A stretch of 48,221 bases of DNA. It comes from Blakeslea trispora (lineage: Eukaryota > Mucoromycota > Mucoromycetes > Mucorales > Choanephoraceae). The DNA is taken from NCBI GenBank assembly GCA_025331445.1, contig JAIWNE010000168.1, positions 1-48,221 on the forward strand. The letters are read 5' to 3'. The first letter of the stretch is position 1. The number at the start of each line of letters is the position of its first letter. The notes below the pieces were generated by a model. The model made no database searches. It was not told the DNA's origin and saw nothing but the letters and a program-made list of their open reading frames with translations. Shown piece by piece: positions 36,501-47,679 of this stretch. Position numbers and translations under genes: made by a program.

Positions 36501-37845
36501 AGGTGGATGCAAACACAAGTTGTCGGTTACTTTTACTGACTTGCTTTACCTCCAAAATGACTGTATCATCTGTGTTTTCGTATCGAATTGACAAAAGTGT
36601 CAAGAAGCCAAATCGGTCACGCTCTACCATTTTGAGGTATTCATCATCCAATACGCTGATGGGTAAAAAGTAGAAGCTGAATTTACCAATCACTAAAAAG
36701 ATTGGCAAGAAGACTTCCTTGGCTATGTCACTACCTGCTTTGTATCTTTTCTCTTTGAAAACGACCTTAAACACCTTAACTTCGTCTGTATCTAAGAAAG
36801 TATCATTTTGCTTGCCTAGTCGCTCCAAAACGGCAAACCTCTCAGCTGAAGTGATGCCGTTGATATGCGGATGATGAACTCGGATAGACTTGCGAAATGC
36901 CTGCACCCATTGTCTGCATTCTTTTTCGGTGTCTGCTGTCAATGAATGAGACAATGCCTGACCGGATTGAGGGTGGAAGTATTCTAACCGAAAGACACAA
37001 GCTGTTGTAGCAGAGGCATGTACTGCATAAATATCAGATAGCTTAAGGAAAATTCTATCTTTATCAAACAGTTTGTTTGTGCTGCGAGCATAAGCCGAAC
37101 TATCGTCATGATGTTCAAAAATATTGATTTCACTACGGGCTTTCTGAGAAGATTTGTAGACAAGCAGATAGTTGTTGGTAAGAACAAAATGAGCACGTTT
37201 ACTCTTATTAAGCAAGCCTTTCTCAGGTCGGTAAGAAATATCCCCAGCATAAACAACTTTAAACAAAGATTCGTTTGCCTTTAATGTTGCTATGGCTTTC
37301 TGTCTTGCATCTTCTGTAGGAGGGAAGACATCAGATGAAGCTGTCGAACTTGCTGTTGTTCTTGTTGAAATGGAAGAACGATGAGCTCCAAATGTATCAG
37401 CTTCCTCGTCTGCAAACGATCCTCTTCTTTCATAACTTGCATTGTCTGAGCCATGATGATAATAAGAGCTCGGAGGAGATCGAGACATATTCGAGTAGTT
37501 GGAAGGCCTAGGTAATGGTGGCAGCAATGCATTGAAACCGTACCGTTCATTCATAGAAGCTGAAGGTGACGTAGGAGATGATATAGACGGCAAATATCGA
37601 CCATCATAGTCGCTGGTAGTAGAATACATGTAGTTGGTAGGTGATTGAGGATATTCGCTTGCTGGATACATTTTTGAGCTTGAGTGGTTTGACATCATCA
37701 AGCGATAAGAAGGACTACGCAAGCTTGACACAGAATGATCTGACGATATAGCAGATTCTGCTGAAATTGATTGTTTTCTAGTACCATGAATACTAGCAGA
37801 AGATCGAGAATATGTGTGGGGTGGGTAGTAACTATTCGTTGCCAT
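33546..37845 (-). CDS. PH-domain and leucine-rich-repeat protein (CARMIL-like)
   Basis: Exons 36130-37845, 34753-36072 and 33546-34676 give 1,388 residues. The first 170 or so residues are disordered Ser/Tyr/Pro-rich. A PH-like region follows (about 190-330: FKVVYAGDISYRPEKGL ... WVQAFRKSI), and a second PH-like stretch to about 510. The middle exon is an RNI-type LRR solenoid with repeated steps such as LRKLDLTNCSIGKL, IKELYLNECGLSKD, LRELDLSDHPMNSD and LQHLDVSGLNMGDAG. The third exon has a helical segment and a Ser-rich tail. PH followed by RNI-type LRR is the architecture of CARMIL-type actin regulators; equivalence is inference and the capping-protein motif was not checked. In fungi such proteins are generally uncharacterised. 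Confidence 0.82.
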
Positions 37846-39299
37846 AGCAAACAGTCATCAAGATTTTAAAACCAAATTAGTTTTATGAAGGGAGTGGAGA
37901 AATTAATAAAATCGAAAAAAAAACAGTAGAGATGAAGAAAGAGAGGGAAGAAAGCGAATTACAAGATCCAAAAATAAAAGTTCAAAGCATATAAACAAAA
38001 GGAAGACATGAAATACATTTGTTTACCCAATGAGACAATTCTTTGAAAGCCATTTTCTTACGAACAAAGAGAAGTCTAGCCAATCAGAGTCAATTTTTTG
38101 CACGCATGATATTTGTTGACGGTTTAAGAAAAAAAAAAGTAGCTGTAGTTTCAGATTTCATATACTCTTTCTGGAAATGGATTGCACGACTGTGGTCCCT
38201 GCTTACCACAGTAACGTTTTCTTCCGTTTTTATTTTAGAGTGTGTTACACTTGTTGGTTTGTACAATCACTTTCGAAGCCTATTAGCATGTCTTGAATGC
38301 TTAGAATAGAACAAGAATACTTCAAAAAGAAAAACTCTTATAAAACAATTCATTCAATGATCTAATAACAATCGCTCTTTCGGTGAATGTATGTGTCTCT
38401 GAAATCGTTTTCTTTGTCTCAATCTCATTTCTTTGTTTGAATAGGACAGAGAGAGGAGATCTTTAAATAAGGTGCATCTAATAAAAATGAAATCAACATA
38501 GACAAACTGTCTGTTTAGTACAATATTTCTTTCTTTCTTTTTTTGACATCTAAAGCCCTTGAAAATGATCATGGCAGGATTGACTAACTAAAAGCAGATT
38601 CATTATTGCAGGCTGTTAAACTGACAAGCAAGGTTGGACTCATTCTGATGGTGTAGCACATTGAATGAGGAGAAAGTTGCTCAAGTGATTCAAAAGGGAG
38701 ACAAACCAAGCAAGTCTTTAGGCCTACATTCGCTAAATTGCCACAAAGGCTTAATATAGAGATTAACTACAACAAAGCTTGATGATCATCTACTCAACAT
38801 GTCACAAACATAAAAATGGAAAAAAGGTGTGGTAACGCATCTTGTCTCTATTTAGCCTCTATTTTGAGTCTCAGCTACTGAATAGAACAAACATGATGCC
38901 ATTGAACTATGCTATTTGTTAAACATGTTGGAATATTCATGTAGGATTGGCAAGTCCTATCTATGCTACCAACCAACAATGTCTTCACAGTCAATTCAAA
39001 CTGGCCTCTGTGTGAGTGTGTGAATGCGTGTGCATATAATTGAATGGATTTACAGTTGGCTATTTTCTTTATTTTGTAAAAAAAAAGAGAGAGAGAGAGT
39101 TATACAAGAAAAGAAACATCTCTTTTTTCCATATTGGTATTTCATATTTATAATGCTATTTTCTTCTCAGTTTTCTTTAATTATGGATCCAATAATGATT
39201 ATCAGAATGACAACCTGATCTTTCAATGATAGATCAATTGGTGTTTACAACCTTTTGTATCATGACCTTAATTTATTCACATTATTCTTTTTTTTTTTT
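37846..39299. other. Intergenic, no supported gene
   Basis: Upstream region of the PH-LRR gene and 3' flank of the MPP beta gene. Only short unrelated open frames occur. A CCAAT-type motif (AGCCAATCAG) lies near 38080. AATAAA for MPP beta reads on the minus strand at 39272-39277. Confidence 0.45.
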
Positions 39300-40799
39300 T
39301 TACAAGCGGTTAAAATCAGGCATATTGTCTACAGCACCAATACCAACCACAGCAGCATCGCGTGAAAGATAATCGCGAGCAACACGTCGGACATCTTCCA
39401 CAGTTACCTGACCGACCAATTCTTCTACTTGTTTAGGTGACATGCGTTCACCAGAAGTAAGCAATTGACGACCAATATCTTCAGCGATAGGTGTGCTACC
39501 ATCTAAACTCAATAAGAGACCTGCTTTTAGTTGTTGTTTAGCGCGTTGGACTTCTTCGTTTGTAACTGAGGTAGACAGACGAGCCCATTCATTCTTTGTG
39601 GATCGCAACAAATCTTCCATACGTTCTTTGTTCTCGCTGATCAGGTAGATACCCCAAAGGCCGGTATCTTTGTAAGAGGTATTGAAGGACATGAATGAGT
39701 TGGCTAATTGACCATTATGCAAGACAGATGAGAGGCGAGAATCCATATGTCCAGTAGCACCTAATGAACGATCCCAGGAACCAATAATGGACTGCATGAC
39801 TAACAAGGGAAAATAATCAGGAGATGTCCAACTAGCACCCTCAACAGCAACAGCAATATGAGCTTGTTGTGCTTTAGAGTCTGGAATGCGGAACTCGGCA
39901 CCTGTAAAGACTGCTTTCTTCATAGCGCTTTTGCTAGTGGAAGCATTCAGTTGGTAAGGTAAGCGACCGAAATGCTGGTTGGCCAAATCCACAAGAGCAT
40001 CATGGTCTACACCTCCTGTGCCAACAAGAATCATACGTTCACCTGTATAGTTGGTCTTAATATAACCCGAAAGATCGTTCCGGGTCAAGGATTGAATGTT
40101 TTCTTTGGGTCCTAAAATAGTGAGGCCCAAAGATTCGTCCTTGAAGGCAGTAGCATGTAAATGATCAAACACAACTTCCTCCATCTGCTTTTCGACTTCT
40201 TCCTGTTCTCTCAGGATAACATCACGCTCTCTCTCAATGGCACCTGGATCTAATGTTGAGTGTTGAAGAATATCTGACAAAATTTCGACTGCTTGTGGCA
40301 CATCGTATTTGAATGCCTTTGCATAATAAACTGTTTGTTCTCGAGAAGTGTAAGCATTCAAGTGTCCACCCATGTTCTCAATCTGAAGTTCTAGATCGCG
40401 CTGTGTTCTTGATTTGGTGCCCTTTTGTTAAAAAAATAAATAAATAAACATTATGTTGTTCTTTTGTAAGACTGTTACTCACCTTGAAAGCCATATGTTC
40501 TAAAAAGTGAGCAGCACCATTGTTTTTGAGATTCTCAGCTCGAGAACCGGCATCGATCCAAACACCCACAGTAGCAGTTTGGGAAGCAGGGTTCTCCTCA
40601 GTAGCAACTGTGAATCCATTGGGTAGAATCGTTTTTCGTAGAGAAGGAAGCAAGTTCGTAGCAGTAGCTAGTTGACGGTGGCGATAACACTACAAGAAAT
40701 ATCAGCAAAACTGTCTCGTTTTTTGGATCACTAAAAGAGACATACGTTAATATTATTTAAAAGAGGTTTTCTAAATCTAGAGAAAAGTTGGAGAGACAT
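39300..40799 (-). CDS. MAS1: Mitochondrial processing peptidase beta subunit
   Basis: Catalytic subunit of the matrix peptidase that removes presequences from imported proteins. Exons 40746-40799, 40483-40689 and 39300-40421 give 460 residues, the expected size. The N-terminus [18 protein letters not shown] is basic and Arg-rich with no acidic residue, a typical matrix presequence. The zinc site HFLEH is at residues 79-83 in [13 protein letters not shown], and the downstream [19 protein letters not shown] supplies the third ligand region. The C-terminal M16 domain is complete through [17 protein letters not shown]. The family also includes core I proteins of complex III, but the intact HxxEH argues for the active peptidase. 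Its start is about 730 bp from RIB3 and divergent. Confidence 0.95.
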
Positions 40800-41534
40800 T
40801 GTATAGGAATCTAAGGAAAATATAAAGAATAAAGTAAAGAAAAAAAAATGCAGGGCTACTTTTTTTGTCTTGATCTTTTTTAGAATGATGTTTTTAGCTT
40901 TAAGCCAATAATGTAGCTTACCAGGGCTTAGTAAGCAGAGTGCTCCAATCAAAATGATTTTAATAGCTTTAATCCAAAAATAATGCTGCTTTTCAGTGTC
41001 TGTTTAAAGAACAAGCACTAGTGTAAGGTTGCGTGAATTAAGCAAAGAGCAGTCATGACAAGAGCAGTAATGATGATTAAGGCTAAGCAATTTCAAAAGA
41101 GAAAGACGTTTTGAACAATTGAGGACTGTGCTTCAAGATACGTAATTCTATCATTGTATTAAGCTGTTACATAACACCACGACTTTGCATATGGAGTCAA
41201 TCAAGAGAGAAACAAAGAGTTCTTTATCAACTGAACATACGCATATTGTACATAGAACTTGAACACGGTCTACAATAGTAACAGAATATTTCATATGAAA
41301 ATCGAGTTGTTTCGTATTTATTCTTTACTCAGCTTTCTGCTTTTCTTTTAGGATGAGTAATCCGGCTGTCATTTGCTGACACATTTTCCCAGTCCCATCT
41401 CTCTGCTAAATTGGATCTCCACAATTTTCATAAGAAAATGCGTAAATTTCGAATAACAGAAAAAAAAAAGACCTTTCAACACTTCTTTTTTCTTCTTTTG
41501 CTTTATTTTTCTAAAAAATATATATATACAAGTC
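40800..41534. other. Divergent promoter region, MPP beta and RIB3
   Basis: No gene. AT-rich, ending in a TATATATATAC tract at about 41519-41530 right before the RIB3 start codon, too close to act as a TATA box. Confidence 0.5.
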
Positions 41535-42334
41535 ATGGTTGAAGCACAAAACTCTCATTTAAAGTATGAATTTGATTCAGTGGAAGAAGCATTAAAGGAT
41601 TATGGTAAGTAGTCTCTATAGGGTGCAATGAAAAGGAAGGCTAACAGCCTTATTTGTTTTTCTCGGCTACTCTATATAGCTGCCAATAAATTCGTTATTG
41701 TCATGGATGATGAGGACCGTGAAAATGAAGGTGACTTGATTATAGCAGCCGAAAAGATTACAACACAACAAATGGCATTCTTGATTCGTTATTCCAGGTA
41801 GGGTGTGCACTGTTTGTAAGCAAAAAGAGAGGGAGGGAAAGAGAATTAACCTTTAGTTCATGAAATAGTGGTTATATCTGTGCGCCTACAACAATTGAGC
41901 GCTTAGAGCAATTACAACTCCCTCTGATGGTGGAGAGAAATACAGAGCTGATGAGAACAGCATATACTGTTTCTTGCGATTATGCTCATGGTACAACCAC
42001 AGGCATTAGCGCCCATGATAGAGCATTGACATGTCGTAAGTTGGCTGATCCTACAAGCAAGCCTGAAGACTTTATGCGTCCCGGTCATATTTTACCCCTT
42101 CGATCCGTTGCTGGAGGCACATTTAGTCGTTTTGGACATACAGAAGCTGCAGTCGATTTATGTTTGTTAGCTGGCGTTCAACCTGTTGCTTGTATTGGTG
42201 AGATTATTAAAGAAGAAGATGAAAATGGTGATATGGCTAGAAGAGATGACTGTTTTGCTTTTGCCAAGAAACACGGTATTAAGATGATTACTATCAAAGA
42301 CATCATTGCATACAAGCGATCACATCAACAATAA
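41535..42334 (+). CDS. RIB3: 3,4-dihydroxy-2-butanone-4-phosphate synthase
   Basis: Converts ribulose 5-phosphate to the four-carbon unit of riboflavin. Exons 41535-41604, 41680-41797 and 41869-42334 give 217 residues, within the family range. Visible are the acidic metal and catalytic loop [12 protein letters not shown], the second-shell [26 protein letters not shown], and [14 protein letters not shown]. No GTP cyclohydrolase II domain follows, so it is the monofunctional fungal form. It is convergent with the GH31 gene, whose stop lies 141 bp away. FMN1, another flavin gene, is 2.7 kb further on. Confidence 0.96.
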
Positions 42335-42475
42335 AGGAACAAAGGAAAGAAAACGCAACAGTTGTATTCGACCAGCTATTTCTTATATTTGCTCAAGAAG
42401 AATCCCTCCTTTTATTTTGTAATATATATATATGTATACTTTTTTTTTTTAAAAAAAAGAAAATCAAATAAAAAT

Positions 42476-44878
42476 CTATGAATGCTGAGAAACAAAGGTC
42501 AAGAAGTCATCTAACAATCCATCATCTTCACGTGGTTCTCTAATCAATACAGCTGGCTTCTTGAAAGGTGATTCAATTTCAATCTCCTGTCCATCTGCAG
42601 TGTAAGATTGATTTGTCCAGACATGGCGCCAGGTAACACCTTCCTCTTTAGGAAGGTAGGCCTTGACATGGGAACCACCAGGACTCAGCATGGGTACAAC
42701 CAGCAAAGACTTGCCTAAAAGATATTGTGTGTATTTGATCTGGCGTACAATGGGATCATGAGGATAATAGAGTACAAGGTGTCTCATCAAAGGCCAGCCT
42801 TTAGTATGTGCTTCTTGAATCAAAAATCTTCTATAAGGACTCAATGACTTGTATAACTTTGCCGCATAAGCATAATAGGCCAAGGATTCTATACAATTTC
42901 ATTGTCAAATTAGCTTGCAAGTTGAATAAGAAAGACAAGGCACTTACCTTCATCATCGTAAAATTGTGCATTTAATTCGGGAATGATGCCCTCATGTGTT
43001 CTAAAGACGGCAGTGAAAGCAGACAGTTCCATCCACCGGAACAACAACTCCTTGGATCGAAGAATTTCAAGGGTGGGAGCAGCTGAAATAGTCGTGTAAC
43101 CACCAATGTCACTATGCGTGATGGAAAATCCTGAGAAACCGCCCGAGAGCATACCAGTAACAGCACTCTTGATACCATCATGTTCGTCCCAAGCAACGTT
43201 TTGATCCCCTGCCCACATCAAGTTGATATATCCAGGTGTACGTGTAAATCCAGCACGGTAAAAGAGAACAGCTTCTGAGACCAAACCAAGTTCATGTACA
43301 AGTTCAGAATGTAGCTTGGCCCATTCTTGAGGAAACTGGTTGTGATAGACTTCAGGCAGTACTCCAGAAGCCAACTGTACAACATCGCGATGGTAGGGCA
43401 AGTATTCACCAAAATCAGTCATCATGCCTGAAATACCTGCATCCCAAATTTGCTTCTTAACAAGTGCCTTGAACCATGTCACGGTGTCAGGGTTAGAGAG
43501 ATCCAAGATGCCAGCTTCGAAGTTAGGACCACTACTGACGATATAAGGATCATCAGTACCTGTCTTCTTGACTAGATAGCCCTTTTGTTGTGCCTCCAAG
43601 AAAAAGTTGTCGCGGTAGCTAGGCTTTGATTGGACATTAGCCAAAAAGGTATTGACATAGGCCAAAGTACGAATATTCTGAGGTTTCAACTCTTGGTTGA
43701 CAAACTGAGCCCAATCAGGATAAAGTACATCATCACTTTCCCAGTTCCACCAAAGACGCTTAAACTCAGTTCCATTAGGTGTTCTCTGTATACGTTTACC
43801 ACACCAATCTTGCAACCAAACAGCAGCAATAGGTGTATCGTGTCTTTGGAGGTCTCTGATCACCTTGCGTACCTTTTCTTGACCGCCTTGCATACCTACT
43901 ACACCACCTTCTGAAACCCAGTCAGGCAAAGGATCCATACGGCCCGAGTAGAGAGTGTATTCCGAGATTAGATCGAGTAAATCGTCACCATCGATCAAGC
44001 GGCCCTCTACAACAGATGAGTTGACACGAACAGTAACACGGTCGTCCTCTCTTAAATCAAAGCTAGAATATTCTGAGTTCTTTAAAAATAAGGATCGGTT
44101 GTCTGTTGAAACAAATTGAGGTACTGGACAATATGTTGTAAAACTATCGCCACCTGCAAATTCACCAAAGACTCCCTTAGGATCATTCAAGATGGAGGTT
44201 ACCTAATAACAAAATTGTGTCAGTCTTTTGGTCTTTGATTTTATTTCTTTAAAGAGATACTTTACTGGTTCTTCACCACGACCGATACCTTGCTCTCTTA
44301 CAAAGACAGGTACCTTTTGCCCCTTCAATGTAGAATAAGAGAACTGCTCACCAAAGCCATAAAAGTCTTCCTTTGCATGACTTGAGAAACGAAGGAGGAT
44401 ACGATCCCCAAAATCAGTCTCAATACGGAATTCGAGTTGCTTTTCATTATAGGCCTTAAGTTCAAGTTGATAGTTAATTTCTTGATTCTCTTGACCAAAA
44501 CCTAGACGACCAGAGAGTTGAAGTACTTGTTTTTCAAAAGATGCGCGTTCAATAGTTTGAGAGACAGTTGTATTAGCAGGTCCGTCCTCAATCTCGGTAA
44601 TTCTAAAGACACCACCGTCACCGTTCTTAAATGTGTCTTCGCCTAATGATGATAGAATGAAGGGAGCACCCTTTAAAGCTAAACAACAAATAAGGGAAAT
44701 CAATACAAAAAAAAACTGTGATTTGTTAGTATCGAAACTTACATTGCCAAATGACTTGGTTATGTCTGCCCTGAATCGAAACATAATTTTCATTTGCATG
44801 AACAGTAACAGAGAAGGACTGACTTAAAGCATATGTCTTGGCTTCTGATGTGATGGATAGCGTGTTGTCTTGAGTCAT
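42476..44878 (-). CDS. GH31 glycosidase, probable sulfoquinovosidase
   Basis: Exons 44743-44878, 44266-44678, 42948-44202 and 42476-42888 give 738 residues, against 678 for bacterial YihQ. The N-terminus is a beta-sandwich ending GFGEQFSYSTLKGQKVPVF. The catalytic barrel has nucleophile Asp446 in MMTDFGEYLP and acid/base Asp516 in WAGDQNVAWDEHDG, in the YihQ style. The residues that recognise the sulfonate of sulfoquinovose in YihQ have counterparts here: Gln288 (GMQGG), Gln314 (WLQDW), Arg332 and Trp335 (KRLWWNW), and Tyr552 (DIGGYTT). The start ATG gives MTQDNTLS with no signal peptide, so a cytosolic enzyme is predicted. Activity on sulfoquinovosyl glycerol or lipid is inferred from these residues. 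Confidence 0.88.
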
Positions 44879-45053
44879 GAAAACTAAAATAATACAAGAG
44901 AAAAATACAGAAATACACAGACACACTCACACAAGCTTAAAAGCAGAAACCTTTATAGCTTGCATAGGTTAAAGTTTGACTTTGATCACGAAATTAACTA
45001 TTTTTATTCTATCATTAGAGGGAAAGCACGCCATCAAATTTTAATATGGCGCA

Positions 45054-45747
45054 TTATTTAAAAAATAAGTCGTGTTCTTTTGACACTAAATAATTCTTGC
45101 GCTTCAAAGATGTTTGTGCAACTACAACATCTGTCTTGATGTCTCTAATCAAAGCATCTATGACAATTATTTTAGTACCCATGATGCTATTTAGTTTATC
45201 CTTTTACCTAAAGAAGGATAGTTCTGTTCGGGTCGAATAAAACCCAAGACAACCACACGAATAGGCGCATCATAGAAATCCTCGGGAAACTCATGAATAA
45301 TGTGTACTTCCTAATACAATGTATCGGTCATTTACTTTCTTTGACTGTTTTTTGATGACTGATCTTACTGCAGAACGTTTCTCGTTTTTGAAATAAGGAT
45401 TCCAGCCTAAACTCATAACCATTGGATACACTTGACTTCCTACTTCTCCAATCTGTGTCCAGCCATAGTAGACACCTGTCTCAAGCCCCGAAGCAAGAGC
45501 CTCAATGGCCTCATCGGATAGATTGGCTTATTGTCATCAGCTAATGAACAATGAAAATCTTCTCATGCACAAAAGAGAGAGAGAGAGAGAGAGAATAATT
45601 TTGGTATTTACCTGTTGGGATTCCGAGTTGCTTAGAACCTCTTCCGTATCCTTTTACTACGGTACCCTTCATACCAAAAGGAAAGGGCGATTCGGGGGAT
45701 TCAGGTCCAACAAGAAGTGGGCGATCAGGGTTGATGTCTGTCTTCAT
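45054..45747 (-). CDS. FMN1: Riboflavin kinase
   Basis: ATP-dependent phosphorylation of riboflavin to FMN. Exons 45612-45747, 45369-45526, 45208-45310 and 45054-45157 give 166 residues. Family motifs are present in order: VVKGYGRGSKQLGIPTANL (ATP/flavin loop), GVYYGWTQIG, YPMVMSLGWNPYF, KNEKRSAEVHIIHEF, and FYDAPIRVVVLGFIRPEQNYPS. The C-terminus ends with a short helix, LIRDIKTDVVVA. It lies 175 bp upstream of the GH31 gene on the same strand. All splice phases close exactly. Confidence 0.95.
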
Positions 45748-46906
45748 CTTTAAACTGTATGTTCACACTCACACGCGCACACACAAACACACAAAATAAA
45801 GCAAGAATGTATGGAAGAAAAAAAAATTAGGGAGAAATTGAATAAAATCACGAATTTCAAAAGTGTGAATTTCCAAATATGGTATTATTTTACTATTAAG
45901 AAAGAATGCAAGTTGCCATAAAGCTAAATAAACTATACATCTGTATAAATGCATATACGAATAAGCATATATATTCTGTGCTTATCCTAAAGACAGTAAA
46001 AGGAGGAGGAAAAGAGCCAGAAAGAAAGATGAAGCAGCTTGCAAATTTGATGACTAATGCAAAATAGTCATCATGCTAACCACCTTTTACCCAATAGAGA
46101 ACATCCTATCCTTCTCTTCCTGAGCTCAACATAGGCCTAATGATTTGAAATAAAGAGAAACTATAGCTGCCTCCTCTCATTATGTATGAGAAATTGAATT
46201 TATGCTTATGCAGTAAGCAATCTTTGTAAATAACTCTAAAAGTAAACCAAAATCTTAATTCTTTTCTTCTTGTTTAAGGACACAATTTACCTAATCATGT
46301 TTGCATAAATGCCGAGGATTTTCTTTTAGGAGAACATAAAGTAACAATGCTTTGCCGCGTAAAGTGAGTAAACTAAGCTTGTGCAAAAAAAAAGAGAGAG
46401 AGAGTGTGTGTGTGTGTGTAAAGATGTAAACATAATCTTACAGCCTTTGAAGATAGCTACAAAGATGAGCTTTGCATGATCAAACCTTATTTTCTTTGCG
46501 CTCTCAATTTCTCCCCTAGTAACATCTACACAGACATAAACTCGTTTGATTCGTAGATATGAACATATGTAGCCTATATCAACACCATGTTGTCTCTGTC
46601 TATTGTTAAAATGGTTCTTTCATTGATACAAAAAATAACAAGAAATAGCGACAGTGGCAAATCGAATTCTGAAATGTCAAATCTAGTACAATACAACGCA
46701 AGTATGTTATTTTAACATTGTTCTACCAATCAATAGGTGTTTATGATGCAATAAATCAATATGTATTACTTGAATAAAACTTGCCAGTCTGTTATACTAG
46801 TGTAAATTGGTGTTTATTATTGATACTTTTCTTTCTTCTTTTTATATGCTTATAGTATAATTATCAGTCAGTAAAAAAAAAAAAAAAAGAAAAAATGCGT
46901 CTAAAA
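45748..46906. other. Intergenic, no supported gene
   Basis: FMN1 upstream DNA and flank of the membrane protein gene. It contains CACACACAC at about 45768-45792 and a GA/TG microsatellite at about 46392-46419. No RNA gene or conserved open frame was recognised. Confidence 0.45.
46392..46419. repeat. (GA)n(TG)n microsatellite
   Basis: Compound dinucleotide tract of about 28 bp following an A run. Confidence 0.85.
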
Positions 46907-47431
46907 TTAAATTTCACTTTTCTGATCTAATGGTAATTGTATTGATCTTTCCTCTCTTATAGAGCAAATAAAAGTCATCCAAATAACAATGACTTCAAAC
47001 AAAAGCGTAATCACAACAATGTATTTCAAGTGATGCTCCAGATACAGAGCCAATGAAGGCTTAAGGCTCTGTATTAAATTAATCCTCTCTTCAAACGAGA
47101 TGCAAAAGGCCCAACTGAGAGCTAGTCCACTAGGCATTAGCGATTCAAACACGGTCACTTGATGCTTTTCCTCCGAGTTTTCTTGAGGATTTAAGAGTAA
47201 GAAGAGAGGGTAAAAGATAGATGCCTGAGCTGCCACCAGTGTTGCAATCAATCGTTTGTTTTCGATCATGTCATGTAGTAATGCATTCTGATCTCGTTGC
47301 GGATCAAGCAAGGCAAAAATAGGGCGAGTGTCTGTATGATAGATATAGAGAGACAAGACAACTACCATGATCGATAGAACCAGTGTAGTCATTCTCGTCC
47401 AACATAACAGTAAAGAGTGATGCTGTTTCAT
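46907..47431 (-). CDS. Small four-helix membrane protein, unknown
   Basis: A single 174-codon frame. Four hydrophobic segments are visible: about 14-31 (TTLVLSIMVVVLSLYIYH), 60-81 (LIATLVAAQASIFYPLFLLL), 97-112 (LMPSGLALSWAFCISF) and 136-157 (YIVVITLLFEVIVIWMTFI). A soluble charged stretch precedes the second and the tail is polar. No family was recognised; a tetraspan (MARVEL-like) layout is possible but unsupported. It has a plausible ATG start and no in-frame stop or splice site is needed. It sits just downstream of eL8 on the same strand. Confidence 0.6.
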   Translation of the reverse strand: MKQHHSLLLCWTRMTTLVLSIMVVVLSLYIYHTDTRPIFALLDPQRDQNALLHDMIENKRLIATLVAAQASIFYPLFLLLNPQENSEEKHQVTVFESLMPSGLALSWAFCISFEERINLIQSLKPSLALYLEHHLKYIVVITLLFEVIVIWMTFICSIREERSIQLPLDQKSEI

Positions 47432-47679
47432 GATTCAGCTTGAAAGTAATATAGAAAAGACTTTATGAAAGAAAGAAAAAACAAGCATCTTTAAATAGAC
47501 CCCATCGAGAGAAAAGGAAACATATATTTAAGGGGATTAAGATTTGATAATTAAATTGCTATAGACTTTAATTTCCTCCCTCATTTTTTTTTTTTGCCTA
47601 CAGTAATTGCACACATAAGCCTGTGGAGTTCATCTCTTTTAATTTTTTTTTTATTAAAAAGAAAAAAAAAGATGGTAAA

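Noticed and set aside
44879..44926. Hydrophobic N-terminal extension on the GH31 protein that would act as a signal peptide.
   Set aside because: That frame has no ATG, only GTG, and the stretch looks like a pyrimidine-rich leader or intron before the ATG at 44878.
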